Below, in pieces: positions 15,088 to 23,269 of a stretch of 53,447 bases of DNA. The stretch is from Candidatus Gastranaerophilales bacterium (GTDB taxonomy: Bacteria > Cyanobacteriota > Vampirovibrionia > Gastranaerophilales > Gastranaerophilaceae). Positions within the stretch are counted from its first letter, which is position 1. Each line of letters begins with the position of its first letter. The stretch covers positions 1 through 53,447 of the forward strand of contig CALVEM010000017.1 of the NCBI GenBank assembly GCA_944326605.1, in the 5' to 3' direction. The notes below the pieces were generated by a model. The model saw nothing but the letters and a program-made list of their open reading frames with translations. It had not been told where the DNA came from and did no database searches. The position numbers and the translations under genes are program-made.

Positions 15088-15786
15088 TTAACAAATATGA
15101 TTTTTTAGGCACGGTAGTTCAAAAATATTTTTGTCTATCTCGTCAAAATTTTTAATAATTTGCGAAACGGCCGGAATATTTTTGTATAAATCAACACTTT
15201 CCATAGATGCCATTGCAATAATTTTACCAGCACCAGCGGCTCTTGCTGCTTCTATCCCCGAAACCGCATCTTCTACCACTATACAAGCCTCAGGAGGGAA
15301 CCCGAGAATTTTAGCGGCTTTGATATAAATATCAGGTGCGGGCTTACCCGGAATTGTACCGTCAGCATATACAATTTTTTCTGTATCAAACCATTGAGCA
15401 AGTTTAAATTCTTCAATATAAAAATCAACATTATCTTTTTCCGACATTGTTGCTATTGTCCGCGGGACATTGTTTTCTTTTAAATAGTTTAAAAAATCTA
15501 TCGCACCAGGGGCAAGAACGGTGTTTTTATAATCTTTTCTGCACATATCACGGTAAACGGCTTCTTTTTCTTTTGCAAATTTCTCAACCATTTCAGCTGT
15601 CGGACGTTTCCCTATTAAATAGGCTATTATATCCTCATTTGTGCGTCCGAACATATAATCACGCATTTCTTCATCAGTGAATGGATGTTCTCTCAGACGT
15701 TTAGAAAATTCTCTCCAAGCTTCAAGATGTTTTTCCGAATCAAAAAATAATGTTCCGTTAAAATCAAAAATTATACCTTTATACAT
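15088..15786 (-). CDS. HAD-superfamily hydrolase, beta-phosphoglucomutase-like
   Basis: This 232-residue subfamily IA HAD protein has motif I DFNGTLFFDS (D8, with Asn at position 10 where most have Asp), motif II near IATMSEKDN, motif III PGKPAPDIYIKAAKILG and motif IV CIVVEDAVSGIEAARAAG. Homologues act on sugar phosphates as phosphatase or phosphoglucomutase. The Asn in place of the general acid/base Asp may slow turnover or change the reaction. I chose the start at 15786, preceded by AGAGG at 4-5 bp; the longer frame would overlap the upstream TPR gene. The context with GH38 suggests sugar metabolism. Confidence 0.87.
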   Translation of the reverse strand: MYKGIIFDFNGTLFFDSEKHLEAWREFSKRLREHPFTDEEMRDYMFGRTNEDIIAYLIGKRPTAEMVEKFAKEKEAVYRDMCRKDYKNTVLAPGAIDFLNYLKENNVPRTIATMSEKDNVDFYIEEFKLAQWFDTEKIVYADGTIPGKPAPDIYIKAAKILGFPPEACIVVEDAVSGIEAARAAGAGKIIAMASMESVDLYKNIPAVSQIIKNFDEIDKNIFELPCLKNHIC

Positions 15787-15793
15787 TTTGCCT

Positions 15794-16420
15794 CTATATC
15801 TGATTTTCAATTATTTTGTTGTAATAGTCCAAATATATTTTTGCCTGTTTTTCTTTTTTTTGCTGCTTATACACGTAAGCAAGATTATAGTGGAAATCTG
15901 CAACCGTATTTTTTAAATCAATTGCAGTTAAAAGTTCATATTTTGCTTTCCCTAATTTCCCGAGTTTTATATACGCACAGCCGAGATTGTAATGTGCATA
16001 AGGATATTCTGGCTTTAGTTTTATAACTTTTTTATATTGCTCTATAGCCATATTGGGACGTCCGTCCTGAAGATAGATGTTACCTAAATTGTAATAGGCT
16101 TTATAAAAAGTGTCATCAACCTGAATCGCTCTGTTAAACATAAACACTGCTTCGTCGATTTTTCCCTGATCCTGCAATATATTTCCGAGAAGAAGCCAGT
16201 TTTGAGCGGTTCTCTCTTCTTCGGGAATACTTAATAGAAGATTGAAGGCGTTATTAATATCATTTTCTGCATATAAAACATTAGCCTGACTTGTAATTGT
16301 TTGAGCCTGCTCAGATTGTATTATTTTACTGATTTCTTTTTTCTGCTCCCATGGAAGTGACGCAAATGCGCAATTAGTGCTTACAATTATTATTAGAAGT
16401 GCATAGAAAAACTTTCTCAT
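15794..16420 (-). CDS. Exported TPR-repeat protein
   Basis: The N-terminus MRKFFYALLIIIVSTNCAFA is a clear Sec signal peptide. The remaining ~188 residues form four or more tetratricopeptide repeats, for example AQNWLLLGNILQDQGKIDEA, AYYNLGNIYLQDGRPNMAIE and AHYNLGCAYIKLGKLGKAK. TPR domains mediate protein-protein contacts. A periplasmic scaffold or assembly role is likely but unassigned. It ends 7 bp before the HAD gene and is probably cotranscribed with it and the GH38 gene. Confidence 0.88.
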   Translation of the reverse strand: MRKFFYALLIIIVSTNCAFASLPWEQKKEISKIIQSEQAQTITSQANVLYAENDINNAFNLLLSIPEEERTAQNWLLLGNILQDQGKIDEAVFMFNRAIQVDDTFYKAYYNLGNIYLQDGRPNMAIEQYKKVIKLKPEYPYAHYNLGCAYIKLGKLGKAKYELLTAIDLKNTVADFHYNLAYVYKQQKKEKQAKIYLDYYNKIIENQI

Positions 16421-16463
16421 AAGAAAATTATAAAATAAATCAAAAAATTTTTCCAGAAAAATT

Positions 16464-16560
16464 TGACTTTTTTTATAAATGGTTCATATTGTTATTGATG
16501 TCTCTTTTACTGATTTAATACCCGCATTTTAACTCCTTGATGCGGGTGTTCTTTTTTTTT
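16464..16560 (+). terminator. Orphan plus-strand terminator with upstream TTGACT
   Basis: ACCCGCAT / ATGCGGGT (16520-16547) plus a T run terminates the plus strand, although no plus-strand gene precedes it. TTGACT at 16464 with TATTGT 18 bp later could start a transcript of roughly 60 nt. A very short RNA is possible, but the hairpin may simply be a barrier between convergent units. Confidence 0.5.
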
Positions 16561-16562
16561 AT

Positions 16563-16594
16563 AAAAAAAAGAGGCTGATTTTTTCACAACCTCT
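16563..16594 (-). terminator. Rho-independent terminator of the 16648 gene
   Basis: On the minus strand AGAGGTTG / CAGCCTCT (one G-T pair) is followed by TTTTTTTT, about 50 bp past the stop codon. Confidence 0.75.
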
Positions 16595-16647
16595 GTCTAC
16601 ACTTTCACACTACTATATTTTTTATATTCGGGGTTAAGATATTCTGA

Positions 16648-17487
16648 TTAATTTTTTATTAAACCTAATGCTGCCATTGTTCCGACTGCTGCACCTGCAA
16701 GGATACCCCAGAAGGTTTTGTTTCTAGCACCGGTTTTTATTCCTTGCCAGATAAGTCCTAAAGATGCAAGTGCACCGCCGCCGACAACAGCTCCGCCAAC
16801 TATGTTACCTGCCATTTTCTTTGCATTTTCGGATCTGCCTACAGGCTGCCCTGTTAATTGAGATATATTTTCTTCCGCTGTTTTACCATCTGCATAACCG
16901 AATGTTAATGTCTGTAAGAAACCTTGCGTAAATGAATCTCTGCCGTATTTTCTTATATCATCTGTTACTGTGCAGCCATTTACTTGTTTATATAATGTTG
17001 ATGCTCTGTTTGCAATCTGTGTTTCATCTGCATTGCCGTACATTGCCCGAACACTTTCTTTGAAAGAATTATATGCCTGCATGATTTGTTCCTGCTCATT
17101 TTGCATAATTTTTTCATGCAGTATTGCCGCTTGTTTGGCAATGCCTTCTTCCGGAGCGTTAAGTCTGAGGTTTGCATTTCTCATTTTTTGCTGATAGTTT
17201 ATTCCATTCTCAATCATGAAGTCTTGATATTTGTTGTAGTTTTTATAATAGTCTTCATAATTGTATCCGCTTCCGGTGAATGCAGGCATGAAAGGCATTC
17301 CCATTCCGTACCCCATAGCCGGATAACCGCCGAATATGCTTCCGTTCATACTCAACATAGGATCAATTGTCATTCCGTAAGGCGGATATATGTCTAACCC
17401 TGTCAAGTCATTCAAAGCTATTTGATTGTTATACAGGTTTGGTGACAATCCGTATAAACCTGTTGCAGCTATATTAAAACCTGACAT
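16648..17487 (-). CDS. Uncharacterised protein with C-terminal membrane hairpin
   Basis: I do not recognise the family. The 279 residues begin with an Asn/Gly/Tyr/Met-rich, low-complexity region (GGYPAMGYGMGMPFMPAF), continue with a charged helical middle (about 90-190), and end in two Gly/Ala-rich hydrophobic segments (MAGNIVGGAVVGGGALASLG and WGILAGAAVGTMAALGL). Those could insert in a membrane as a hairpin. No signal peptide is seen. A Shine-Dalgarno-like AGGTTAGG lies before the ATG. It is divergent from the TPR gene at 17651, with GTTAC-N6-GTAAC in the shared promoter region. Confidence 0.75.
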   Translation of the reverse strand: MSGFNIAATGLYGLSPNLYNNQIALNDLTGLDIYPPYGMTIDPMLSMNGSIFGGYPAMGYGMGMPFMPAFTGSGYNYEDYYKNYNKYQDFMIENGINYQQKMRNANLRLNAPEEGIAKQAAILHEKIMQNEQEQIMQAYNSFKESVRAMYGNADETQIANRASTLYKQVNGCTVTDDIRKYGRDSFTQGFLQTLTFGYADGKTAEENISQLTGQPVGRSENAKKMAGNIVGGAVVGGGALASLGLIWQGIKTGARNKTFWGILAGAAVGTMAALGLIKN

Positions 17488-17568
17488 AACCTAACCTCCA
17501 AATTGAATTTTAACCTACCTTACTTATATAAAAACTTTGAACTTAATTAAATTGCCTTTTTAAGAAAA

Positions 17569-17584
17569 TTTATGTTACAATTTC
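17569..17584. promoter_or_regulatory. GTTAC-N6-GTAAC palindrome in divergent promoter region
   Basis: GTTACAATTTCGTAAC lies between two divergent genes. It resembles half-sites of HLR1 but in inverted rather than direct orientation, so I do not call it an RpaB site. Confidence 0.35.
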
Positions 17585-17650
17585 GTAACAATAGAGTATT
17601 GCATTTTATTTTAAAACCCTGTAATATGCTTATATAATGAGGTATAGCGC

Positions 17651-18757
17651 TTGAAAAAGTTTCTTTCAGGTTTATTTACATTATTAATCATAGCTGGTAT
17701 TGGTGCCGCTGTATATTTTCGTCCGCACTTTTTTCAAAAGCAGATAGATAAAGTGCAGGGGATGTACTATGTTCATAAGGGTGATAAGGCGTTCAAAAAA
17801 CATAAATTACAAAAAGCTATTGAATATTATAACAGAGCTGTTGTTTTGTATCCTGAACATTACGGTGCATGGTATAATTTGGGTAATCTTTACGTAATAT
17901 ATGAAGATTATTATTCTGCAGTAGATGCTTATGAAAGGGCTTTTGAATATAATCCGAAAATGATTATTGCAAGAATGAATTATGGAATTGTTTCTGCAGA
18001 AAAATTAGGGGATTTTGACGGAGCAATAAATCAGTATGACGAGATTATAAAAACAAGAAGACATCTTTTATCAATCCCTTTTGTTTACAGCAACAGAAAA
18101 AGTTATAAAGTTAATAAAGGACTTGCCTATTACAATAAAGGTGTTGCATACAAACAAAAATCAATATATTTGAATGATGAATATGAATTAAGAAGGCAAT
18201 ATTTGCTCAAAGCTCTGACGGCTTATAAAGAAGCTTGTAAAATCTTGAAAAAAGACTATGATGCGCGTTACAATCTTGCTTTAACATATCATTTGCTGGG
18301 TGATTACCATGAAGCCGGACTTGCTTATTGTAAAGCAATAGAGCTTGCACCTATGAATTATGAAGCGCATTATAATCTTGCTATTCTTTTGAGACATTTG
18401 AAATATTATAAAGAATCTCTTGAAGAACTTGAAAAAGCAACTACTTTAATTACCAATTCCGCAGGAAGCACAAACAGACAGAGATATATTTTTGATGTTA
18501 TGAATGATGTAACAAGGACAATTCTCGCAAATTCAAACAGTGACTTGATAGATAAAATAACTGAAGATAAAGATGAAAAGAAAGCAACTGTTACTTATAT
18601 TAACGGAAAAATAGTTTTAACAGATGAACTCGACAGTGCCATTATAAAAAACTTTAAAGTTTGCGGCTCAAAGGAAATTTTTCAGGAAGAAATTGACGGC
18701 GATTATAATGAATTTGATGATGTTCGTTATGATGTTCACGTCCCGGGCGTGGAATAA
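17651..18757 (+). CDS. Membrane-anchored TPR-repeat protein
   Basis: The 368-residue protein starts with a TTG codon and KKFLSGLFTLLIIAGIGAAV, an uncleaved signal anchor. At least five TPR units follow, including AIEYYNRAVVLYPEHYGAW, AVDAYERAFEYNPKMIIA, ARYNLALTYHLLGDYHEA and AHYNLAILLRHLKYYKES. An acidic tail is rich in Asp and Glu. The TPRs probably face the periplasm. A TATAAT at 17633-17638 lies only a dozen bases before the start, so the leader is very short. The gene ends directly against the convergent permease stop with no gap. Confidence 0.85.
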   Translation: MKKFLSGLFTLLIIAGIGAAVYFRPHFFQKQIDKVQGMYYVHKGDKAFKKHKLQKAIEYYNRAVVLYPEHYGAWYNLGNLYVIYEDYYSAVDAYERAFEYNPKMIIARMNYGIVSAEKLGDFDGAINQYDEIIKTRRHLLSIPFVYSNRKSYKVNKGLAYYNKGVAYKQKSIYLNDEYELRRQYLLKALTAYKEACKILKKDYDARYNLALTYHLLGDYHEAGLAYCKAIELAPMNYEAHYNLAILLRHLKYYKESLEELEKATTLITNSAGSTNRQRYIFDVMNDVTRTILANSNSDLIDKITEDKDEKKATVTYINGKIVLTDELDSAIIKNFKVCGSKEIFQEEIDGDYNEFDDVRYDVHVPGVE

Positions 18758-19603
18758 TCAGCCTTTGACTGCTCCTTCGTTTTCTCCTGATATGAAATAT
18801 CTTTGCATAGCTAAGAAAAATATTAGAATAGGAATTGTTGATAAAATAGAACCTGCAGCGATAAATCTCCAGTTAGAGCTGAACATTCCCTGCAGATTGT
18901 TTACACCAACAGGCAGAGTGTACATTGCTTCTTTTGTCAGTACAATGCTCGGCCACAAAAACTCTCCCCATGAACCAATAAATGTAAATATTGCTAGAAC
19001 CGCAAGCGAAGGCTTTACCATAGGCATAAGAACTTTCCAGAATACCTGCCAAACATTACATCCGTCAACAATTGCAGCCTCCTCCATTTCTCGCGGAATT
19101 CCTAAAAAAGCCTGACGCATTAAAAATATTCCGAATGCATTGACTGCAAAAGGCATAATTAATCCCATAAATCCAGCAAAATTGCTCACTGTATCTATGA
19201 GATGAAGCTTTATTGTAATAAGATAAACAGGAAGCATGATTGCCTGAAAAGGTATCATTATTGTTGCAAGTACTGCAAAAAATGTTATTTTTTTACCTTT
19301 AAATTCCATTCTGGCAAGCGGGTAACCGGCCATTGCAGAAAGAATTAAATTTAAAATAACCGTTCCTCCCGCAACAATCATACTGTTTATAAAATATCCG
19401 ATAAAATCAACCTTATCCCAAACTCCGGTATAATTTACCCATGTAAAATCTGCCGGTATTATTTGCGGCGGATATGCAAAAATATTTTCATTACTGCCTT
19501 TGAGTGATGTTGAAATAAGCCAGATAAACGGGAAGATTGAAAGCAGTGAAACCGTAATCAATATAATATGCGTATATAAATTTTTTATCTTTAAACTTTT
19601 CAC
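18758..19603 (-). CDS. Sugar ABC transporter permease (MalG/UgpE type)
   Basis: This inner-membrane permease of the carbohydrate uptake CUT1 family has 281 residues and six transmembrane helices. FPFIWLISTSLKG near the N-terminus and the EAA loop EEAAIVDGCNVWQVF for contact with the ATPase are characteristic. The C-terminus is RYFISGENEGAVKG. It lies 15 bp after the partner permease. The substrate-binding protein and ATPase are not in the window; a shared ATPase elsewhere is common for CUT1 systems. The substrate cannot be told from sequence alone. Confidence 0.93.
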   Translation of the reverse strand: MKSLKIKNLYTHIILITVSLLSIFPFIWLISTSLKGSNENIFAYPPQIIPADFTWVNYTGVWDKVDFIGYFINSMIVAGGTVILNLILSAMAGYPLARMEFKGKKITFFAVLATIMIPFQAIMLPVYLITIKLHLIDTVSNFAGFMGLIMPFAVNAFGIFLMRQAFLGIPREMEEAAIVDGCNVWQVFWKVLMPMVKPSLAVLAIFTFIGSWGEFLWPSIVLTKEAMYTLPVGVNNLQGMFSSNWRFIAAGSILSTIPILIFFLAMQRYFISGENEGAVKG

Positions 19604-19618
19604 TTTTTAACCTTTCAG

Positions 19619-20491
19619 TTATATTTGATACTTGTTTCTCTCAAAACAAAGAATGTTTATCAAAGAAAATATCATTACAATTATTAACAGTATAACGGCC
19701 ATTGCTGAAGCAAATCCAAGATCCAGATTTTCAAATGCTCTTTCATAAATATAGTAAACAATTGTTTTGCTGGAGTTCAAAGGTCCGCCTTTGGTCATAA
19801 CGTAAATTTCCGCAAATACTTTCATTGCAGAAATTGCGCTTATAGTCGTAACAAGTGCAATAGTAGGCATTATATGCGGTACAGTTACAGTTAAATGTTT
19901 TGTCAAAAAATTTGCTCCGTCAATGTCACATGCTTCGTAAAGCTCTTTTGGAACGCTCATTAATGCAGCAAGATATATTATCATATAATACCCGATGCCT
20001 TTCCATATTGTTACAATAATTACCGAGTACAGCGCGAATTTTGGATCTGTAAGCCATCCGATTGGTTCAACTCCAAGTCTTGTTACAATATAATTTAAAA
20101 TCCCCTGATCGGCGTAAAGCCATTTGAAAGCAATTGCAGCAACAACAATTGAAACGATTACCGGAAGATAGATGAGTATTTTATATAGAGTTACCCCGCG
20201 GATTTTCTGGTTTATCAGTATTGCAAGAAAAAGAGGTATAATTGCAAGTACAGGCACTGCAACGAACAAATAAATAAAGGTGTTCAATAAAACTTTATAA
20301 AAAATTGGATTATTAAAGAGTTTTATATAATTATCAATTCCTATAAATACAGGAGTATAAATATCTTTTGAATAGTCCAGAAAGCTTAATATAAAAGTCT
20401 GAAAAAAGGGAATAAAAAAGAATATTACAAGCACAATAGCTGCCGGTAATATAAAAAGATATGGAGCCAATTTACCGTAATATTTGAACAT
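19619..20491 (-). CDS. Sugar ABC transporter permease (MalF/UgpA type)
   Basis: This is the partner permease, 290 residues with six helices. PYLFILPAAIVLVIFFFIPF is typical of the N-terminus, and the EAA loop is EACDIDGANFLTKHLTV. The promoter TTGACC-17 bp-CATAAT ends so close to the ATG that the transcript would begin at the start codon, that is, leaderless; no Shine-Dalgarno is seen. With the downstream permease it forms the membrane channel of a sugar importer. The binding protein gene, usually next to the permeases, is missing. Confidence 0.93.
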   Translation of the reverse strand: MFKYYGKLAPYLFILPAAIVLVIFFFIPFFQTFILSFLDYSKDIYTPVFIGIDNYIKLFNNPIFYKVLLNTFIYLFVAVPVLAIIPLFLAILINQKIRGVTLYKILIYLPVIVSIVVAAIAFKWLYADQGILNYIVTRLGVEPIGWLTDPKFALYSVIIVTIWKGIGYYMIIYLAALMSVPKELYEACDIDGANFLTKHLTVTVPHIMPTIALVTTISAISAMKVFAEIYVMTKGGPLNSSKTIVYYIYERAFENLDLGFASAMAVILLIIVMIFSLINILCFERNKYQI

Positions 20492-20497
20492 AGAGTA

Positions 20498-20526
20498 ATT
20501 ATGCCATTATTTCAAAACAGGGTCAA
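20498..20526 (-). promoter_or_regulatory. Promoter of sugar permease operon, leaderless
   Basis: On the minus strand TTGACC, 17 bp, CATAAT; the last T of the -10 is 7 bases from the A of the ATG at 20491. Confidence 0.6.
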
Positions 20527-20529
20527 GAG

Positions 20530-20558
20530 TTGAAATAATCTTTAAAATATGTTATAAT
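20530..20558 (+). promoter_or_regulatory. Promoter of G-tract prepilin locus 2
   Basis: TTGAAA (20530-20535), exactly 17 bp, TATAAT (20553-20558). The same box set is repeated at 21333-21361. Confidence 0.75.
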
Positions 20559-20600
20559 TAGGAAACTATTGTTGTTACTTGGTTCATTGATAAAATATTT

Positions 20601-20646
20601 AAGAAAGGTTGAACTTATTATGGAAACAAAAATCGTATTAAAATCC
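20601..20646 (+). repeat. 46-bp leader cassette, copy 1
   Basis: The 46 bases from AAGAAAGGTTGAACTTATT through ATGGAAACAAAAATCG to TTAAAATCC are identical to 21379-21424. They contain the Shine-Dalgarno, the start codon and the first nine codons. Confidence 0.9.
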
Positions 20647-21332
20647 GGAATTTCGGGGGGGGGGCACTATTAGCTTCAACCAGAGCTTTTACCCTTGCAG
20701 AGGTCTTAATAACCCTCGGCATAATAGGTGTGGTTGCTGCTATTACAATTCCAACTTTAATTTCAAATCATAATAAGCGTGTTGTCGAAACACGTCTTGA
20801 AAAATTCTATTCAACTATGAATCAAGCAGCGATGCATGCAGAACTTGAATATGGGGAATTTGAATATTGGGATCGTGCAACAAGCTATAGCGATTCTGAC
20901 GGGATGATAAATTTCTGGAATACATACTTTGCACCGTATATAAAAACGCTGAAAGTTGAAAAAGCCAAAAATGACAAATTCTTGTGGGTATATCTTGCCG
21001 ATGGAACAAAATTCCAAATATTTAACTATTTTAACCCTGATGCTTCCGACACTTCAACAAGTACGGCAACTCATATTTATTTTTATCCTAAGGCAAATAG
21101 TAAGACTGATATCATGGGTAAGGATTTCTTTACCTTTTATATGAATGCAGTAGCAAATAAAAATAGAAATATTATAGAACCTTACAAATTCAAATGGGAT
21201 GGTACTGAGAATGACTTAATCAACGGCACATACGGTTGTCGTGTAGATAATATCGGTTCCAAACATTATTGTGCGGCGTTAATACAATATCACGGCTGGA
21301 AAATTCCTAAAAATTATCCGTTTAAGTTTTAG
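20620..21332 (+). CDS. Prepilin-type protein, frame broken at a G10 tract
   Basis: A strong promoter, AAGAAAGG Shine-Dalgarno and ATG at 20620 open METKIVLKSGISGGG, which stops at TAG after the G10 tract (20655-20664). The frame beginning ALLAS at the tract's end continues through TRAFTLAEVLITLGIIGVVA to 21332. With 8 or 11 G the product would be a classical prepilin with a ~23-residue leader, Ala at -1 and Glu at +5. Mature length is about 215 residues with a weakened C-terminal motif (SKTDIMGKDFFTFYMNAV) and two late cysteines. As written, no start codon reaches the prepilin motif in frame, because the first in-frame GTG (20730) lies inside the hydrophobic helix. Confidence 0.8.
20655..20664 (+). 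repeat. G10 homopolymer tract, locus 2
   Basis: Ten G in the context TTTCG10CACTATTAGCTTC; see the overlapping prepilin entry for the frame consequences. Confidence 0.85.
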
Positions 21333-21361
21333 TTGAAATAATCTTTAAAATGTGTTAAAAT
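21333..21361 (+). promoter_or_regulatory. Duplicate promoter before second leader cassette
   Basis: TTGAAA, 17 bp, TAAAAT. This is a copy of the locus 2 promoter starting at the very end of that gene. Confidence 0.6.
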
Positions 21362-21397
21362 ATTATAGAGTAGCACTTAAGAAAGGTTGAACTTATT

Positions 21398-21451
21398 ATG
21401 GAAACAAAAATCGTATTAAAATCCAAAACTTCGGGGGGGGGGCGTTTCTAG
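21398..21451 (+). pseudogene. Second leader cassette with G10 tract (locus 3)
   Basis: ATG at 21398 opens METKIVLKSKTSGGGRF and then TAG. The first 46 bp of the cassette (21379-21424) duplicate locus 2, and the tract (21433-21442) is again ten G. If the tract had 8 or 11 G, the frame would run without a stop through about 47 codons into the prepilin at 21583. That downstream gene has its own promoter and start, so this may be an alternative 5' end or a leftover from a duplication. Confidence 0.6.
21433..21442 (+). repeat. G10 homopolymer tract, locus 3
   Basis: Ten G in the context CTTCG10CGTTTCTAGAGCTC. Confidence 0.85.
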
Positions 21452-21582
21452 AGCTCATCCTTTCCAAAAAATTTTTAAAACGAAAAACAATTTTATTAAG
21501 ATTACCTTTTGTCAATCTTATTGATAAATGTATAAATTTATGCCATAATGAAGATAAAATTGCTAATCAGGAGATTGTTAAT

Positions 21583-22281
21583 ATGAAAAAAATATTTGCT
21601 TTTACTTTAGCCGAAGTTCTTGTTACTTTAGCAATTATCGGTGTTGTATCTGCAATGACAGTTCCTACACTGATGCAAAACCACCAGAGAAAAACTTATG
21701 TAACCCAGCTGCATCAGGTTTACAACTTGTTTCAACAAGCTTTTATGCAGTATATGAATGATAAAAATGCTTTAGCCTTAAATGAAGCGGGTTTGACAAG
21801 TGTAGATGAAGTTACAAATTTTATGCAGAATTATTTTAAAGTTGTAAAGTCTTGCTCTACAACATTTAAGGATTGCTTTTATGATGGAACATATAAAAAT
21901 TTAAACGGAACAGCTCTTCAAACCGGTAGCTATTTTAATGCCGGCGGAGCCCGCTGTTTCGTAATAGCAAGCGGTGCCTCAATATGCCTTGAACATGTTA
22001 ATTGGCATACTACTTACGGGCATATAACAATTGATACTAACGGTCAAAAAGGACCAAATATAGCCGGCCGTGATTTATTTTTTGTAACTTTTTACAGAGA
22101 CGGTTCTATTGATGAGGATGGTATTCCTCCGGAATGCAGAACATCCGGTACGGGGTGTGCTTCCGGGAAAACAAAGCCGCAGGATGTTAGAACTGCTGCA
22201 GGGGCAACCTGTTCGTCACGTACTGATGCTAAAGGATGTTTTGGTTTATTATTAAATAATAACTGGGAAATGGATTATTAA
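21583..22281 (+). CDS. Prepilin-type protein with intact start
   Basis: This is the only simple prepilin here: MKKIFA leader, then FTLAEVLVTLAIIGVVSAMT with Ala at -1 and Glu at +5. It has 232 residues. AGGAG lies 8 bp before the ATG, and an extended -10 (TGCCATAAT at 21541-21548) gives it its own promoter. The C-terminal domain has TIDTNGQKGPNIAGRDLF, the shared D-x-N-G-x-K-x-PN-x2-G-x-D-x-F motif, plus several cysteines that could pair. It is likely processed by a prepilin peptidase and assembled into a pilus or pseudopilus. The 3' end overlaps the convergent UspA gene by 4 bp. Confidence 0.9.
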   Translation: MKKIFAFTLAEVLVTLAIIGVVSAMTVPTLMQNHQRKTYVTQLHQVYNLFQQAFMQYMNDKNALALNEAGLTSVDEVTNFMQNYFKVVKSCSTTFKDCFYDGTYKNLNGTALQTGSYFNAGGARCFVIASGASICLEHVNWHTTYGHITIDTNGQKGPNIAGRDLFFVTFYRDGSIDEDGIPPECRTSGTGCASGKTKPQDVRTAAGATCSSRTDAKGCFGLLLNNNWEMDY

Positions 22282-23141
22282 TCTTTACATCTGACAAGCC
22301 AAATATCGCTTGTTACATTTTCAAGCACGCGTTTACTCACTGAACCTGTTAAAAACCTGTCGAGTTTTGATTTGTTTTTTGACCCCAGAATAATCAGGTC
22401 AATGTCATTCATTCTTGCATAATCAATTATTTTTTGTGCAGGAATACCCGTTAATATTACAGTTTCATATACATTCACATTATGCTCCTGTAAAAGTGTC
22501 TGTATATCTTTTATTGCGCTCGCAGCATAAATTTGTTGTTGTCTTTGAATATCCAGAAGCCAGTTTGTATCAAGCGTCCCATCCAAAAAGAGGAAATTAG
22601 GATCTTCGTTTACCATGCAAATATGTATTTCTTTGTCTTCAAGTTTCATTGAGGGTAATATTTCTCTGATTATCCCGAGTGAGCATTTTGTTCCGTCTGT
22701 TGTAATAAGCAGTTTTTGTCTGCTATTCCCCTCTTTTGCTATGTAAGCAGATATTTTACTGCTGTTAATAATCTCTTGTGATACAGAACCTAGCCACTTT
22801 TGTAACCCTTTTTTCCCGTGTGAACCCATTAATATTAAATCGTAATTCCCCATCTGCGACTGTTCAATTATACTTTCAATCGCAGAACCGCAGGCTTTTA
22901 TCCTTTTGCCTGTTTTTAGCCCGTAATTGTTTATTTCTTCTTCTGCATAATCAAGAATTGTATCTGCGACGTTTGCGCATGAATATGTAAAATTTTCTTC
23001 TTCAATCGTAATTTCTTCGGGTAAAAAACTCCAGTCAATTACACAAATTGTGTCTATTATTGCATCTTTTATCCAGAAAGATATATTGTGCAGTGAATTG
23101 AAACTTATTTTTGATCCGTCTGTGCAAAATAGTATTCTCAT
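22278..23141 (-). CDS. Tandem universal stress protein (UspA) domains
   Basis: The 287 residues comprise two Usp domains. Each ends with a version of the ATP-binding G-x2-G-x9-G-S motif: GSHGKKGLQKWLGSVS in the first, and GSKNKSKLDRFLTGSVSK in the second, where the first glycine pair is degenerate. Tandem UspA proteins bind ATP/AMP and are induced under growth arrest and various stresses. The second domain, with Asn-Lys in place of His-Gly, may bind nucleotide less well. It is divergent from the sigma-like gene at 23270 and convergent with the prepilin. Confidence 0.92.
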   Translation of the reverse strand: MRILFCTDGSKISFNSLHNISFWIKDAIIDTICVIDWSFLPEEITIEEENFTYSCANVADTILDYAEEEINNYGLKTGKRIKACGSAIESIIEQSQMGNYDLILMGSHGKKGLQKWLGSVSQEIINSSKISAYIAKEGNSRQKLLITTDGTKCSLGIIREILPSMKLEDKEIHICMVNEDPNFLFLDGTLDTNWLLDIQRQQQIYAASAIKDIQTLLQEHNVNVYETVILTGIPAQKIIDYARMNDIDLIILGSKNKSKLDRFLTGSVSKRVLENVTSDIWLVRCKD

Positions 23142-23269
23142 ATAGTTATCTCCTTATTAGCTTTCTAAATATAATTTATGTTAAGGAAAATTACATTGTC
23201 TGGTATTCTATATTTTTTTCTGTTATTATGTTTGCAGGGAAATGTTTTTATAGGAATAATGTTATAGTT

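Noticed and set aside
17569..17584. GTTACAATTTCGTAAC considered as an RpaB site
   Set aside because: The half-sites are inverted rather than direct repeats at 10-bp spacing, so it does not match HLR1.
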